Origin: Bacillus sp. FSL K6-3431
GTDB taxonomy: Bacteria > Bacillota > Bacilli > Bacillales > Bacillaceae_C
Direction: 5' to 3'
Assembly (NCBI RefSeq): GCF_038002605.1
Contig: NZ_JBBOCT010000001.1
Coordinates: 1,426,001-1,490,000, forward strand
Length of the DNA: 64,000 nucleotides
Shown one piece after another: positions 9,057 through 18,524 of this stretch (positions within the stretch are counted from its first letter, which is position 1; every line of letters starts with the position of its first letter). A program made the translations under genes and the position numbers. A model generated the notes under the pieces. That model saw only the letters and a list, made by a program, of their open reading frames with translations. It made no database searches and was not told the origin of the DNA.

Positions 9057-10592
9057 TTACTTCGCTTCACTATAAGATTTGTTAAACTCTTTAATGATGT
9101 CATCCCCACCGGATTTTTTCCATTCGTCAACAACTTTTTCAAAACCAGATTTATCAATTTGGCCAAGGATATATTGATATGTAGCATCCGTAATAGATTG
9201 GTTAAGTCTTTCTCCTCTTTCGATGTTGGTAGGTGAATCAAGAGGAACTGTTGGATCATGAATTAGATAGTTTTCATTGTCCAGTATCAGTTCTTCCGCC
9301 TTTTCTTTCACATCATATGAAGACAATCCTTCATATCTACCATTAGTTGCTGGTTCACCAATCTCTATTGATTGATATGGCTTTACTTCGCGGTCCGTTA
9401 ATTCCGCGTTTTCACTTGCTAGAGCCTTGTCTTTTTCGACAGTGTAGTGTTCCCCTTCAATACCCCAAAAAGCTAAGTTCGATATTTCTGCTGACATCAT
9501 TTGATCGAAGAATCCAAGGATTCCTTTTAATTGTTCTTCATCTTTTACTGCAGATTTTGGGAACATGACAACTGTTCCATATCCGGGCAATGACCAAATA
9601 CCATATTCACCATCTGGACCTTTAATTTGATTTTGGACATCATAAACAACATCTGGATTAATTTTTTCAGCATCTCGATGAATACTAAGCACATCTGGCA
9701 TGGATCCGACATACATTCCAGCCTTACCATTTTTAAAGAAGGATTGTTGGTCTTCCTTGCTCGTAACAGGGAAATCCTGGTTAATATATCCCTTATCACG
9801 TAAATCTTTAAAGAAGTCCATTGTATCCATATACTCTTCAAACATAAACTCTGGCAGCAATTTACCATCCTTTTCTCCCCAGCCATTAGGTGTCCCATGC
9901 CATGAGGAAACTGTTTTAAATGCACCATAAATTAAATCGCTACGGTCTGTAATCCCAAAGGTATCTTTTTTACCATTTCCGTCTGGATCATCTTCCGTGA
10001 ATGCTCTAGCCATTTCATAAAATTCCTCTATATTCGTAGGTTCTGAGATTTCGAGCTTGTCTGCCCAGTCCTTACGGTAAATTAAACCCTGACGAGATAA
10101 TGGTCTCCCCTGATAAAGTGTATAAAGTTTGCCGTCAACAGCTGTATTCTTTAATACTGTTTCATTTAAATTCTTCAAATTTGGAAATTCATCTAAGAAA
10201 GGCCCAACTTCCCAGAATTGTCCATCACGGATCGCTTCTTTAAATTGAAGAAATGTTGTGGTGTTTTTCATAAATACTGCTTCTGGAAAGGTACTTGTAG
10301 CAAAAGCTGTGCTTAGCTTCTCCTCATAATTTCCATCTGGAGTCCATTGAATTGTAATATCGGTGTCTGTCTTTTCTTCAAGAAGCTTTTCAATTTTATC
10401 CGATGGGACTTCCGGCGTATGCAAGTTAGCCATAATAGTAAACTTTACCGGTTCAGCAGATTTCTGCTCCTCTTTTTTCTTTCCACCAGCCGACTCGTTT
10501 GAAGCGCTTTCATTAGAGCATGCAGCCAAACCTCCAATTCCCAGCATTAGAGCAAGCCCTATGCCAAGCACTTTCTTCTTTGATTTACGCAA
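9057..10592 (-). CDS. extracellular solute-binding lipoprotein (cassette 2)
   Basis: 511 residues, TTG start behind GGGGGTCGAGAAA. The signal peptide ends in GIGGLAAC (lipidated Cys25), followed by a Ser/Glu/Lys-rich linker and an LplA/YtcQ-type binding domain. It matches cassette 1 along its whole length (for example FTIM-LHTPEVPSDKIEKL near residue 52), but with many substitutions and a longer linker. It is probably the ligand-recognition subunit of a second oligosaccharide importer. Because the partner permeases are nearly the same as in cassette 1, specificity must lie in this protein. Confidence 0.9.
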   Translation of the reverse strand: MRKSKKKVLGIGLALMLGIGGLAACSNESASNESAGGKKKEEQKSAEPVKFTIMANLHTPEVPSDKIEKLLEEKTDTDITIQWTPDGNYEEKLSTAFATSTFPEAVFMKNTTTFLQFKEAIRDGQFWEVGPFLDEFPNLKNLNETVLKNTAVDGKLYTLYQGRPLSRQGLIYRKDWADKLEISEPTNIEEFYEMARAFTEDDPDGNGKKDTFGITDRSDLIYGAFKTVSSWHGTPNGWGEKDGKLLPEFMFEEYMDTMDFFKDLRDKGYINQDFPVTSKEDQQSFFKNGKAGMYVGSMPDVLSIHRDAEKINPDVVYDVQNQIKGPDGEYGIWSLPGYGTVVMFPKSAVKDEEQLKGILGFFDQMMSAEISNLAFWGIEGEHYTVEKDKALASENAELTDREVKPYQSIEIGEPATNGRYEGLSSYDVKEKAEELILDNENYLIHDPTVPLDSPTNIERGERLNQSITDATYQYILGQIDKSGFEKVVDEWKKSGGDDIIKEFNKSYSEAK

Positions 10593-10649
10593 TTTCTCGA
10601 CCCCCTATTTTTTTGGTATTGCCACTTAAAAGTAGTCTATTGGAACAAT

Positions 10650-10665
10650 TCTGTAAATAATCATT
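10650..10665 (-). promoter_or_regulatory. shared upstream motif, binding protein 2
   Basis: The minus strand reads AAATGATTATTTACAG about 60-70 bases before the TTG start, matching 14 of 16 positions of the copy before cassette 1. The surrounding 10666-11135 holds no gene; a further AAATGATTATCA copy on the plus strand lies near 10725. Confidence 0.45.
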
Positions 10666-11135
10666 TCATTAGCTTTGAGTGTAAAAAGCACTATAAAGGC
10701 ACTTTAATTATTTTCATCTAATCAAATGATTATCAATTATACTGACTTTTCCAAATACTAAATGGTCATTTTCTTCGAATATTATCTTACACCTTTAGAG
10801 AAAAGCTACCGCGAGCATGGCTTTTCCCATTTCTTAACATCATTTGGGAATCGATAAATGATATAAGGTTATTTATCTTTATCCTACTTATTTTCTAGAA
10901 AAATATTTGAAAATACATTTGTATTATATGACTTGTATTTTTTGCTGCATCTACTGCAAATCATTTACGTCAGATTTCCCTACAGAAGATTGTTGATCTT
11001 CTGCAAATGAATATAATGATCAATAGAGTAAAAACAGCATTATTATAGCTAATAATGCGACAACTATTTTCTTTAACAGATCGTTATCCCCTTAAAATTG
11101 ATTTCTATTTGCCGCTAAAAAATTATCTTTAGTAA

Positions 11136-14100
11136 TTATTTATTTGGATTCCAACCATCAAGTACATGAACAATTGTTGCCTGTGCTGCATCTGACTCGG
11201 TTAGTTGTCGTCTTGAATCATTGAGTACTACACCAGGTCCCGTATTCTTGTATTCAAAAAATCTAGCATCATTTGCACTAAATCCTGACATATCTGTCCA
11301 GCCGGTTTCCTGGATATGCTCCCCGAGTTCACTGTTCATAATAATGACACTACCGATAGCGCTTGCGTCTCCCCCTGGGTGCCATGGTCTTCCCAACCAG
11401 ACTGTTCCAGCTTTCGCATTACTTGTAAACTTGCTATTAATGAACAAAAACCCATAATCCTGTTCAATATTTGTACTTGCGGCTGTAATATAGCCGTTAT
11501 TTAAAGATGAACCACGATCTAAAGAAACGATTTCACAATGATCAAATACTGCTCTTGCTCCTCCGAAAATGAAATCAACATCACCTTCTATATAACTGTC
11601 ATGATAATATTGAGTACCTGAATGCGCTAGTAGGGTATCTTGGTTTCCAAGGAAACGCACATTGTCGAATGCCATCCGTTCACCACGAATATATGCCGCA
11701 AGGGCCTGTGATCCCCCTTCTACTGTCGACTCATCAAAAGAATTTTCCAGTGTCAAATTCTTAACAGAGATATCATTTGCATATAAAAATACACTTGCAC
11801 TTCCACTTGTTCCATATGTGCCTCCGGAAGGCCTTTCTTTTTTAGCATAATTATCATAGGTTAATACTGTTCCCTCCTTACTTTCCCCAGTCAAATGAAT
11901 AAATGGTTTGTCTGCAGGTATCGTTATTACTTCCTTATATATTCCATCGTTTATGAATATTTCAGCATGTTCTTTATTATTTACTGGTATAGCTTCTACT
12001 GCTGCTTGAATCGTTTTATAATCACCATTACCGTTTTGATTAACAACTAGTTTAGTAGGTATTTTTTCCAATGCTTTTGTACTATCTTCCACTCTTTTTG
12101 ACTCTCCCTTTACTAGTGACCTACCATATTTGTCATTAACTTCATTATGAACTACTTCAGCGAAAACATGATTCTCATAAAATCCTGTCTCTTTTGCCAC
12201 TATAAGCAGCTGGGTTGCATAGCTCCCACCCCACTGATATCCATCACGACGTTCTTGCTCAATTTCATGAATGGTTCTTTTGATAATGCCATCCCTACTT
12301 GAAAAGATGGGTAAATTTGTCCCTATTTCATAAAATCTGTACCATGTGTCTGAATCCGGATCTTCAACAAAATAAACACCATTCTTATCTCCACTAACAT
12401 AACGAATTCCTTCCAATTTCACCTTATCAAACCACTCTAAAGCACCTAAAACAGCCTTTTTGATTTCTGGTGTTTGATTTGGACGCGACATTAGAAATTT
12501 GATAATGCCGATTGATTCACTCCCTGAATTGGACGCATGCTCATATGAACGACCTTCTCTTGCTTCATATGTAACTGGATCATGCTGAGCACTCCATACT
12601 TGAAGGCTATCGTCCACTTTATTTTGTGACTTTAAAATATAATCAAGGCCTTTTTTCTGAGATGTTATCAGATCCGTCCGTTCCTTTTTATTAAGGAATT
12701 CTTGATCAAATGGATAATGTTCATTCAAAATATCATCAAAAAATTCGAGCACCCTAACCATTGCGTTATCATTAAAAGTTACATAGTTTGTATAATATAT
12801 AGAGCTTTCAGTCGATGTTGTTCGTGCTGGATATACTTGCGGCCAGCCTCCTGCTTGATATTGCATCGTTAATAAAAAGTCAATCCCCCGCTGAATACTT
12901 TCTTTATATTTTGCCTCTCCAGTTTCACGGTACGCCTGAGCGACGATACGAATTTCTTTGATTGTGGCATTATTATCAATCGTGCCTGTTTCCTCCCCTT
13001 TTTCTCCAAGCTGTTTAGAGCGAGCTTCTTTTCCATCCCATGGACGTTTATATTCTTCATCCATACTTTTCGTCCATCCGCCATGTTCCATTTGCCATGT
13101 TAACAAAATATCAGCTTGCTTCACTAAATCATCGATATTGCCTGAGAAATGTTGTTCATCCTTTGCACTTACCTTTCCTTCCACTAATGCTTCTCGAACC
13201 TCATAAAAAATAACAGTCTGGTCAAATCTATTTTCTCCAATGGCAGCTCTAACTGGATACATATCTGTCAGCTTATTATTTAATGAAGAAAACTTTTCTT
13301 GCGCTTTCTTTAATGTAATTGCATGTATGTCAAATTGATCAAAAGAGCCATTTAAAATGACTGCTACGATATGATCCGAAACTGCTTCAGTAGCAGCAAT
13401 ATGCACATGATTGTTTTGATCTTTCATTTTTTTAGCTATTTTTTCAGCAATTTGGTTAGCCTCCTTTGCAGTCAAAGATTCTTTCTTCCCAAATTTCCCT
13501 TTATTCATGTAACCGGCTTTCTGCACATGACCAATTTTCCCTTCACTTTGTTTAGGTAAATTCGGGGCAAGATTTAATACATTGGCAATAATAAATGCGG
13601 CTTCACGGCGAGTAATAATGCTATCTGGATAAATATTTCCTTGCTTATCTGCATCGATATAACCTTCTTTTAATGCCGTTTCGAGAACATAACTAAACCA
13701 TTCTTCTTTTGACACTTCCCAGACCTGAGAATTTGGATCTAGGTTTTTATACTTTTCTTCGTGGTGAAATCCCATTGCATCATTTATTTTGGCAAAAAAT
13801 TCAATACGGGTCATGTTTCGATTTTCATCTAAATTCGTATGATCAGCTAATAGTCCTGTTGTTTTCAATCTTTTTAATAAAACCCCGTCTGTTAGATCTT
13901 CAATGTCGACTTCAGTAATTTCTACTGGCTCAGGTTCACCAGGCTCTATATCATCGTCGTTATTATGAATACGGAGATGATCAATATTAGCCCCACCACT
14001 TGAACCAACACCAGTTGCAATAATATTATTTTTTCCTTTTTGGAGCTGCGCTTTTATGGAAACAGTTTGCCAATTATTCCATTCAATCGTTGTATTAAAA

Positions 14101-14498
14101 TCTAATTGTGGATTAATGGTTTCCCCATTAACATTAATAGCAGCTGGTCGATTCTCAGCACCGCCATTCGCATATCTAAAAACGAGTGAATATTCACCTT
14201 TGGCAAGAACATCATCAATGATCCATGTAATTGTTCCTCCTGGTGCATTTGGTACATAGTCAACGAAGCCAGTACCTGTAAATCCTAAATGTTTGTTATC
14301 AATAATGGCACCTTGAATTTCTGTATCTTCCGCTTCAAATATAGAATCATAAGCATCAATTGCGTTAGTCTCAGCATTCACCACGGCATCATTGAAAGCA
14401 CTTACATAAATAGACTTGCTGAATCCAAGTGAAAAAGCTAGTAAAAACACAAGTATAAACAATAAACCATCTATCGATCTTATTTTCGAATAGATCAA
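11136..14498 (-). CDS. secreted modular pectinase: CBM35-like, S-layer-like, PL10 pectate lyase, CE8 pectin methylesterase
   Basis: 1120 residues, TTG start behind AGGAGGAGATTGATT. A signal peptide spans about 1-34. Residues about 50-178 are a CBM35-like beta-sandwich (FEAEDTE, ending in ANIDHLRIHNN). An acidic linker leads to about 195-350, which reads like S-layer homology repeats (RIEFFAKINDAMGF, PDSIITRREAAFIIANVL). Residues about 450-790 are a PL10 pectate lyase (GGWTKSMD, GTIDNNATIKEI, GGWPQVYP, TFNDNAM, WSAQHDP). Residues about 815-1115 are a CE8 methylesterase with GNQDTLL (Asp954), DVDFIFG (Asp975) and WLGRPW (Arg1037). It would demethylate and cleave pectin at the cell surface and feed the importers downstream. 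Confidence 0.93.
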   Translation of the reverse strand: MIYSKIRSIDGLLFILVFLLAFSLGFSKSIYVSAFNDAVVNAETNAIDAYDSIFEAEDTEIQGAIIDNKHLGFTGTGFVDYVPNAPGGTITWIIDDVLAKGEYSLVFRYANGGAENRPAAINVNGETINPQLDFNTTIEWNNWQTVSIKAQLQKGKNNIIATGVGSSGGANIDHLRIHNNDDDIEPGEPEPVEITEVDIEDLTDGVLLKRLKTTGLLADHTNLDENRNMTRIEFFAKINDAMGFHHEEKYKNLDPNSQVWEVSKEEWFSYVLETALKEGYIDADKQGNIYPDSIITRREAAFIIANVLNLAPNLPKQSEGKIGHVQKAGYMNKGKFGKKESLTAKEANQIAEKIAKKMKDQNNHVHIAATEAVSDHIVAVILNGSFDQFDIHAITLKKAQEKFSSLNNKLTDMYPVRAAIGENRFDQTVIFYEVREALVEGKVSAKDEQHFSGNIDDLVKQADILLTWQMEHGGWTKSMDEEYKRPWDGKEARSKQLGEKGEETGTIDNNATIKEIRIVAQAYRETGEAKYKESIQRGIDFLLTMQYQAGGWPQVYPARTTSTESSIYYTNYVTFNDNAMVRVLEFFDDILNEHYPFDQEFLNKKERTDLITSQKKGLDYILKSQNKVDDSLQVWSAQHDPVTYEAREGRSYEHASNSGSESIGIIKFLMSRPNQTPEIKKAVLGALEWFDKVKLEGIRYVSGDKNGVYFVEDPDSDTWYRFYEIGTNLPIFSSRDGIIKRTIHEIEQERRDGYQWGGSYATQLLIVAKETGFYENHVFAEVVHNEVNDKYGRSLVKGESKRVEDSTKALEKIPTKLVVNQNGNGDYKTIQAAVEAIPVNNKEHAEIFINDGIYKEVITIPADKPFIHLTGESKEGTVLTYDNYAKKERPSGGTYGTSGSASVFLYANDISVKNLTLENSFDESTVEGGSQALAAYIRGERMAFDNVRFLGNQDTLLAHSGTQYYHDSYIEGDVDFIFGGARAVFDHCEIVSLDRGSSLNNGYITAASTNIEQDYGFLFINSKFTSNAKAGTVWLGRPWHPGGDASAIGSVIIMNSELGEHIQETGWTDMSGFSANDARFFEYKNTGPGVVLNDSRRQLTESDAAQATIVHVLDGWNPNK

Positions 14499-14551
14499 AT
14501 CAATCTCCTCCTAAAGTTTCGATCATACCGATCTTATCAACCGCAAAATAT

Positions 14552-14567
14552 TTAACAATAATCATTT
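14552..14567 (-). promoter_or_regulatory. shared upstream motif, pectinase gene
   Basis: The minus strand reads AAATGATTATTGTTAA about 55-70 bases before the TTG start, sharing AAATGATTATT with the two binding-protein genes. The spacing is the same in all three, which favours a regulatory role. Confidence 0.45.
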
Positions 14568-14677
14568 TTTTATATTAGGGTCAAAAGCCTTACTCAAAAG
14601 AACCTCCTACCCTTTGATGATTACAATCTTGTAAAAGATTATGTCCTTTGGGTCATGTCTTTATATATAATTAAACC

Positions 14678-14703
14678 AAAAAACCTCCCCATAATAGAGA
14701 GGT
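14678..14703 (-). terminator. rho-independent terminator after CorA-like gene
   Basis: On the minus strand ACCTCTC pairs with GGGGAGGT (one G-T pair) and is followed by six T. It lies between the CorA-like gene and the pectinase gene, ending the former. The rest of 14704-14925 shows nothing further. Confidence 0.65.
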
Positions 14704-14925
14704 CCTTGATATGAGCCTTACATATACATTGAATGATTTATAGATTCAAATACTAATTCTTTTTTTCATTTTCTGTTAATTGGGACGGCAATCATATTAA
14801 AAGAGTTCCCTCCGATAAGTTACTATCTTTATGAGGATTTTTTTACTCTAATTAGAGCTTACTACCTTGCCAATTCAATATTTCCACCTTCAGAAGCAAT
14901 GTCGCTTAATGAAACTTCATCCTAA

Positions 14926-16380
14926 TTACATAGGCGATTTAGTTTTAATTTTGCGCAATTTACTCATTACTATTTTGCCGAAAGTCGTTACAATCAGATA
15001 AGCGGAGAGTCCAATTCCGCCCACCGCAGTAATCAAAGACACCCATTCTAGGAATGTATATGTAAAAATTTTATTCCAAGTAAAAGGGGATTCCCAGTCT
15101 TCAACGACAAGGTTCATACCATAAATTCCAGATACCACTGTGAAAACAGTTAGAAAGAAGAGGAGCATGTTCATTCTATCTGATGCGTCATTTTCCTGAC
15201 TTTTATATAGTTCGTGCAGTGTATTGTTCACATCTTTGAATAGGTTGTCGATATTGAATGACTCCCTGAACATCTTCGTTAGTTCTTTACCTTCAGACCG
15301 AGTACTCACTTCCTGGAAAAAATACCAAGATGAAAAAAGAGTAATGAACTTGATAAGTGATTTTACATATTCATCATCTTTTTCCCAATCGATTTCACTA
15401 TATTCATAAGCAAATCGCAATAACATCATTTTGTAAAAATAGTGAAGAAGAAAGTTATAATAATGAGTCCCCATGAATTGGCTAAGTTCCCTTGACATAT
15501 CTCCTTGGGAGCCATTTGTAGCCGTTATAAAGGCATGTTCTGTTACTACGGTATAGGTATTGGGTGCCCAACGATCATGTAAAGTCCTATGCAAGTAACG
15601 CCGAATATAATCAGGATTGTTCGTTGAAATAAATTTTTCTCCATCTGGTGAAATCCCATCTAGAGTCCCCATACGATACAATTGATCCTCAGTGAATTGT
15701 GACCCTTCCCTGCTAAAAAGAAATGCAGATGCATACATCCTCTCGTCTTCAAAGTAAGGAAGTGAGCCAAAATATCCATTCAATTTATCGTCATGCAATA
15801 TAAACCTTTTTAGAAATGGGCATAGATGTTCAAATAAAAGATCATTAACAGTTAAGTGACTTTCACTTTCAGGGCAGACGATAATCGCTCCTTGTTCCTC
15901 CTTTAATTTCGATTCGACCACTCTGAAATGATGCATGAAATCTATAACATTTGATAGTTCATTTTCCTGACCTTCCAATTGAACCCTAATGGTCATAAAG
16001 GCAATACCGAATGGGCCTAAAATAATATCCACGCTTTGGATTTGGAAGAACATGCTCTTATCTCTAAGTTTTAAATTAAAGTGCTTCATGATAGGCTTTG
16101 TAAATCTGTGGAATCCATTTTCTTTTAATGAGGCTGGAAATAGTTTATTTTCAACATACGGAAGAAAGTATTGTTCTAGTTCTTTTCCATCGACAGCAAT
16201 TTCTTCACCGTAAATATCCATTTCCCGTGAAGTGCCATCAATTTGAAAAAAACTATAACCATTTTTCTTTAGCATTTCTACCAGTTCAATCTTTTTTCTA
16301 TTGTCATACCCTAACGGTAGAATGAAGGACATATGCGATCGATAGATATCTAGATTATTAATCAAAATAGGTTTTCGCAT
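14926..16380 (-). CDS. CorA-like divalent-cation transporter family protein
   Basis: About 484 residues from the ATG at 16380, which has an AAGGGTGG site six bases away; an in-frame TTG at 16467 has no convincing site. The long N-terminal part is soluble and unrecognised. The C-terminal region has two membrane helices, the first ending in IYGMNLV, the GMN signature of CorA-type Mg2+ channels, followed by an acidic EDWESP loop and a basic C-terminus. That topology matches CorA, but the soluble domain is long and atypical and contains mainly unfamiliar sequence. It is unrelated to the pectin genes, and the transported ion is not shown. Confidence 0.65.
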   Translation of the reverse strand: MRKPILINNLDIYRSHMSFILPLGYDNRKKIELVEMLKKNGYSFFQIDGTSREMDIYGEEIAVDGKELEQYFLPYVENKLFPASLKENGFHRFTKPIMKHFNLKLRDKSMFFQIQSVDIILGPFGIAFMTIRVQLEGQENELSNVIDFMHHFRVVESKLKEEQGAIIVCPESESHLTVNDLLFEHLCPFLKRFILHDDKLNGYFGSLPYFEDERMYASAFLFSREGSQFTEDQLYRMGTLDGISPDGEKFISTNNPDYIRRYLHRTLHDRWAPNTYTVVTEHAFITATNGSQGDMSRELSQFMGTHYYNFLLHYFYKMMLLRFAYEYSEIDWEKDDEYVKSLIKFITLFSSWYFFQEVSTRSEGKELTKMFRESFNIDNLFKDVNNTLHELYKSQENDASDRMNMLLFFLTVFTVVSGIYGMNLVVEDWESPFTWNKIFTYTFLEWVSLITAVGGIGLSAYLIVTTFGKIVMSKLRKIKTKSPM

Positions 16381-17152
16381 TAGTATCCACCCTTGAAAAT
16401 CACGTATTAGTTGAACTTTATGGGCGACGAATTTCCGACCATCCCGAAAAATTATTCCTTGATACAATTAACATTTTATTTCCCCCAAACAGGTAAAATT
16501 AAACATAATGATTAAACTCGATACAAAACTTATATATGTAGAAGGGATTTTCAAAACAAACTTATGCTAGATAAACAGTCTTCGGATTTTGCAATGGCGT
16601 GATAATCATTATGATGTTCTTATAATAAAAGACCCAATGATATAGCGTATATAAGAGGCGTTCCTGCCAACTGGCTTCTCATTTCATGCTCTCCATAAGC
16701 GCTGCCGCTAACAAATCAGTCTCTAGAACTGATTGAAGCCAGTGAGAAGACATTGTTATTTGCGATTGAATTTCCTAAGTTCAAGGGCCATTTTTTCAAA
16801 ACAAATAGGACTTGCTGAATATTATCCATATGATTAAAGAATCAATGCGCTTTTTGCTACCTAAACTCTATGAGATAGTTGATTTTTAAATCTCTACTGG
16901 TTTACTGTAGCAATAGTTGTTCAAGAAATTCAATAGTTACAGACCAAATTGTGAAAGTTCATTTGAAGGATGTAAAAGAATTCTATTTAGAGTCAAATTG
17001 AGATGTTATACGAAGCGGATGCAGATTTTCGGAGAGAATGTTTCATTATTTTTAAACATTTACGACTATACAATCGCGAAGTTATCACGATTGGCGCAGC
17101 AATGACAGGCGACAAAAATCGCTAGAGCGAAAATGACATGTAAAGTCGGTAG
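16381..17152. other. non-coding stretch before tRNA-Val
   Basis: No convincing gene is seen. A 9-bp inverted repeat (ACTGGCTTC near 16669 and GAAGCCAGT near 16736) encloses a region resembling a decayed element, but no terminal repeats or coding remnant can be proved. Confidence 0.35.
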
Positions 17153-17181
17153 TTGACAAATTTTGATTTTTATTATATATT
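17153..17181 (+). promoter_or_regulatory. sigma-A promoter of tRNA-Val
   Basis: A perfect -35 TTGACA (17153-17158), a 17-bp spacer and a -10 TATATT (17176-17181) lie 33 bases before the tRNA. Confidence 0.8.
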
Positions 17182-17214
17182 ATTAATTGTCTAGCACGAA
17201 AAAATACATAGCAT

Positions 17215-17287
17215 GATTCCGTAGCTCAGCTGGGAGAGCGCCACCTTGACAGGGTGGAGGTCATGGGTTCGAGCCCCTTCGGAATCA
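17215..17287 (+). tRNA. tRNA-Val (anticodon GAC)
   Basis: 73 nt with acceptor stem GATTCCG/CGGAATC, D-stem GCTC/GAGC, anticodon stem CCACC/GGTGG with loop TTGACAG, T-loop TTCGAGC and discriminator A; CCA is not encoded. The T-stem ATGGG/CCCTT has a T50-T64 mismatch. The gene abuts the prophage integrase, so its 3' part is the likely attachment site (attL). Confidence 0.95.
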
Positions 17288-17290
17288 TAC
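17255..17290. other. probable attL, left prophage boundary in tRNA 3' end
   Basis: A tyrosine integrase follows the tRNA by about 140 bases and composition changes here. Integration at tRNA 3' ends is the standard habit of such integrases. The exact core cannot be set because attR lies beyond the window. Confidence 0.6.
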
Positions 17291-17292
17291 CG

Positions 17293-17333
17293 GGTGTCAA
17301 AACGTTGTTACTAAGCGTTTTGGCACCTTTTTT
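17293..17333 (+). terminator. terminator after tRNA-Val
   Basis: A 12-bp stem (17293-17304 with 17316-17327, one G-T pair) and an 11-nt loop are followed by six T. Confidence 0.9.
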
Positions 17334-17429
17334 ATTTCCGTTGACATAGGCGGAGACTTAGCGCAGGGTGGCGGTTCTATTACGTACAAGGTGGCGGTCG
17401 TTGTCGTTGACATATTCGAAGGGATGATA

Positions 17430-18479
17430 ATGTTGACGGACAAACGTAAGGGTAAACGAGTTAAGACAGCGCGGGTAAATGTGCGGAAAACCTCCGTGAA
17501 GCTGGACGAACTATACGAACGGTTCATCGAAATAAAGAAGGCGGAGGGTCGTGCGCAAAGTACGTTAGGACAGTACGAAGAAAACTACGGTTATTTTATC
17601 GAGTATCTACGTAAATACGATATACCCAAGGAAATTAACGCAATAACGAAAGATACTATTCGAGAGTATATCGTCTATATGCGCGACACACTTGTTAAAT
17701 TCGAGGAACATCGCTTTAAGAATGACGACGCAAAGACTACGGGGCTTGCGCCAAGTACGATAAATACTCGGTTAAAAACGCTGAGGGTCATATTTAAGTG
17801 TTTGGAGGAAGAAGAACACATTAAGTTAAATCCGATGCACGGAGTAAAGAATGTTACGGAGTTAGAAGAAGATATATGCGTACTAGATTCGGAGGAATTG
17901 AAGAATCTTTTAGCCGTTCCCAATAAACGCAGCTATGCGGATTTTAGGGATTTCGTCTTAATGAACTTTCTGTTAGACTGTATGACGAGAATTAGCGAGG
18001 CTATAAATCTAAAAATAAGCGATTTCGATTTGTCTTCGCAGTTAGTAACGATACCGGCGTCAATCGCTAAAAATCGTAAATTTAGAATCCTTCCGTTAAC
18101 TCGATCTACTGCGAGGTTAATCGGGGATTTAATTCGAGATAACGAAGCCGATTTCGATAGTGAGTACGTATTTTTAACGAATTACGGAGAAAGAATCTCT
18201 CGTGACCACTTTCGTAAACGTCTGAATACTTTTGCGGAACAAGCGAAAATAACTAAAAACGTACATCCGCATTTATTCCGTCACACATCAGCGACAATGT
18301 TTTTAGAAAACGGAGGAGATATCCGTCATTTGCAGAAGCTGTTAGGGCACGCTGACTTACGTATGGTAGTTCGTTACACACACCTTTCCGGCACAGCCCT
18401 AGCAAAACAACATGCGCAATATTCCGGTATGAATCAAGTTTTAGGTAATTTAAACAAGAAACGTAAAATTAAACGCTAA
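17430..18479 (+). CDS. int: tyrosine recombinase / phage integrase
   Basis: 349 residues from the ATG at 17430, five bases after GAAGGGA; an in-frame GTG at 17391 has no ribosome binding site. Residues about 20-135 form the SAM-like core-binding domain; about 150-330 form the catalytic domain with Arg187 (MTRISEA), Lys214, HLFRH (His281, Arg284), LLGHAD (His307) and nucleophile Tyr316 (VVRYTH). A basic tail KKRKIKR ends it. It would integrate and excise the prophage at the adjacent tRNA-Val. It is transcribed toward the FtsK cassette and ends at a bidirectional terminator. Confidence 0.95.
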   Translation: MLTDKRKGKRVKTARVNVRKTSVKLDELYERFIEIKKAEGRAQSTLGQYEENYGYFIEYLRKYDIPKEINAITKDTIREYIVYMRDTLVKFEEHRFKNDDAKTTGLAPSTINTRLKTLRVIFKCLEEEEHIKLNPMHGVKNVTELEEDICVLDSEELKNLLAVPNKRSYADFRDFVLMNFLLDCMTRISEAINLKISDFDLSSQLVTIPASIAKNRKFRILPLTRSTARLIGDLIRDNEADFDSEYVFLTNYGERISRDHFRKRLNTFAEQAKITKNVHPHLFRHTSATMFLENGGDIRHLQKLLGHADLRMVVRYTHLSGTALAKQHAQYSGMNQVLGNLNKKRKIKR

Positions 18480-18487
18480 TAAACGTA

Positions 18488-18524
18488 AAAGCCCCGCGCG
18501 GATAAATGCGTAGGGCTTTTTGTT
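18488..18524. terminator. bidirectional terminator between integrase and pilin-like gene
   Basis: AAAGCCC (18488-18494) and GGGCTTT (18513-18519) enclose an inner CGC/GCG pairing, with T-runs on both sides. It serves convergent genes. Confidence 0.8.

Noticed and set aside
16660..16760. Insertion sequence remnant
   Set aside because: Only a 9-bp inverted repeat is seen; no transposase fragment or target duplication could be supported.
16917..17105. 62-codon plus-strand frame before tRNA-Val
   Set aside because: No ribosome binding site, no recognisable sequence and AT-rich DNA; likely chance.
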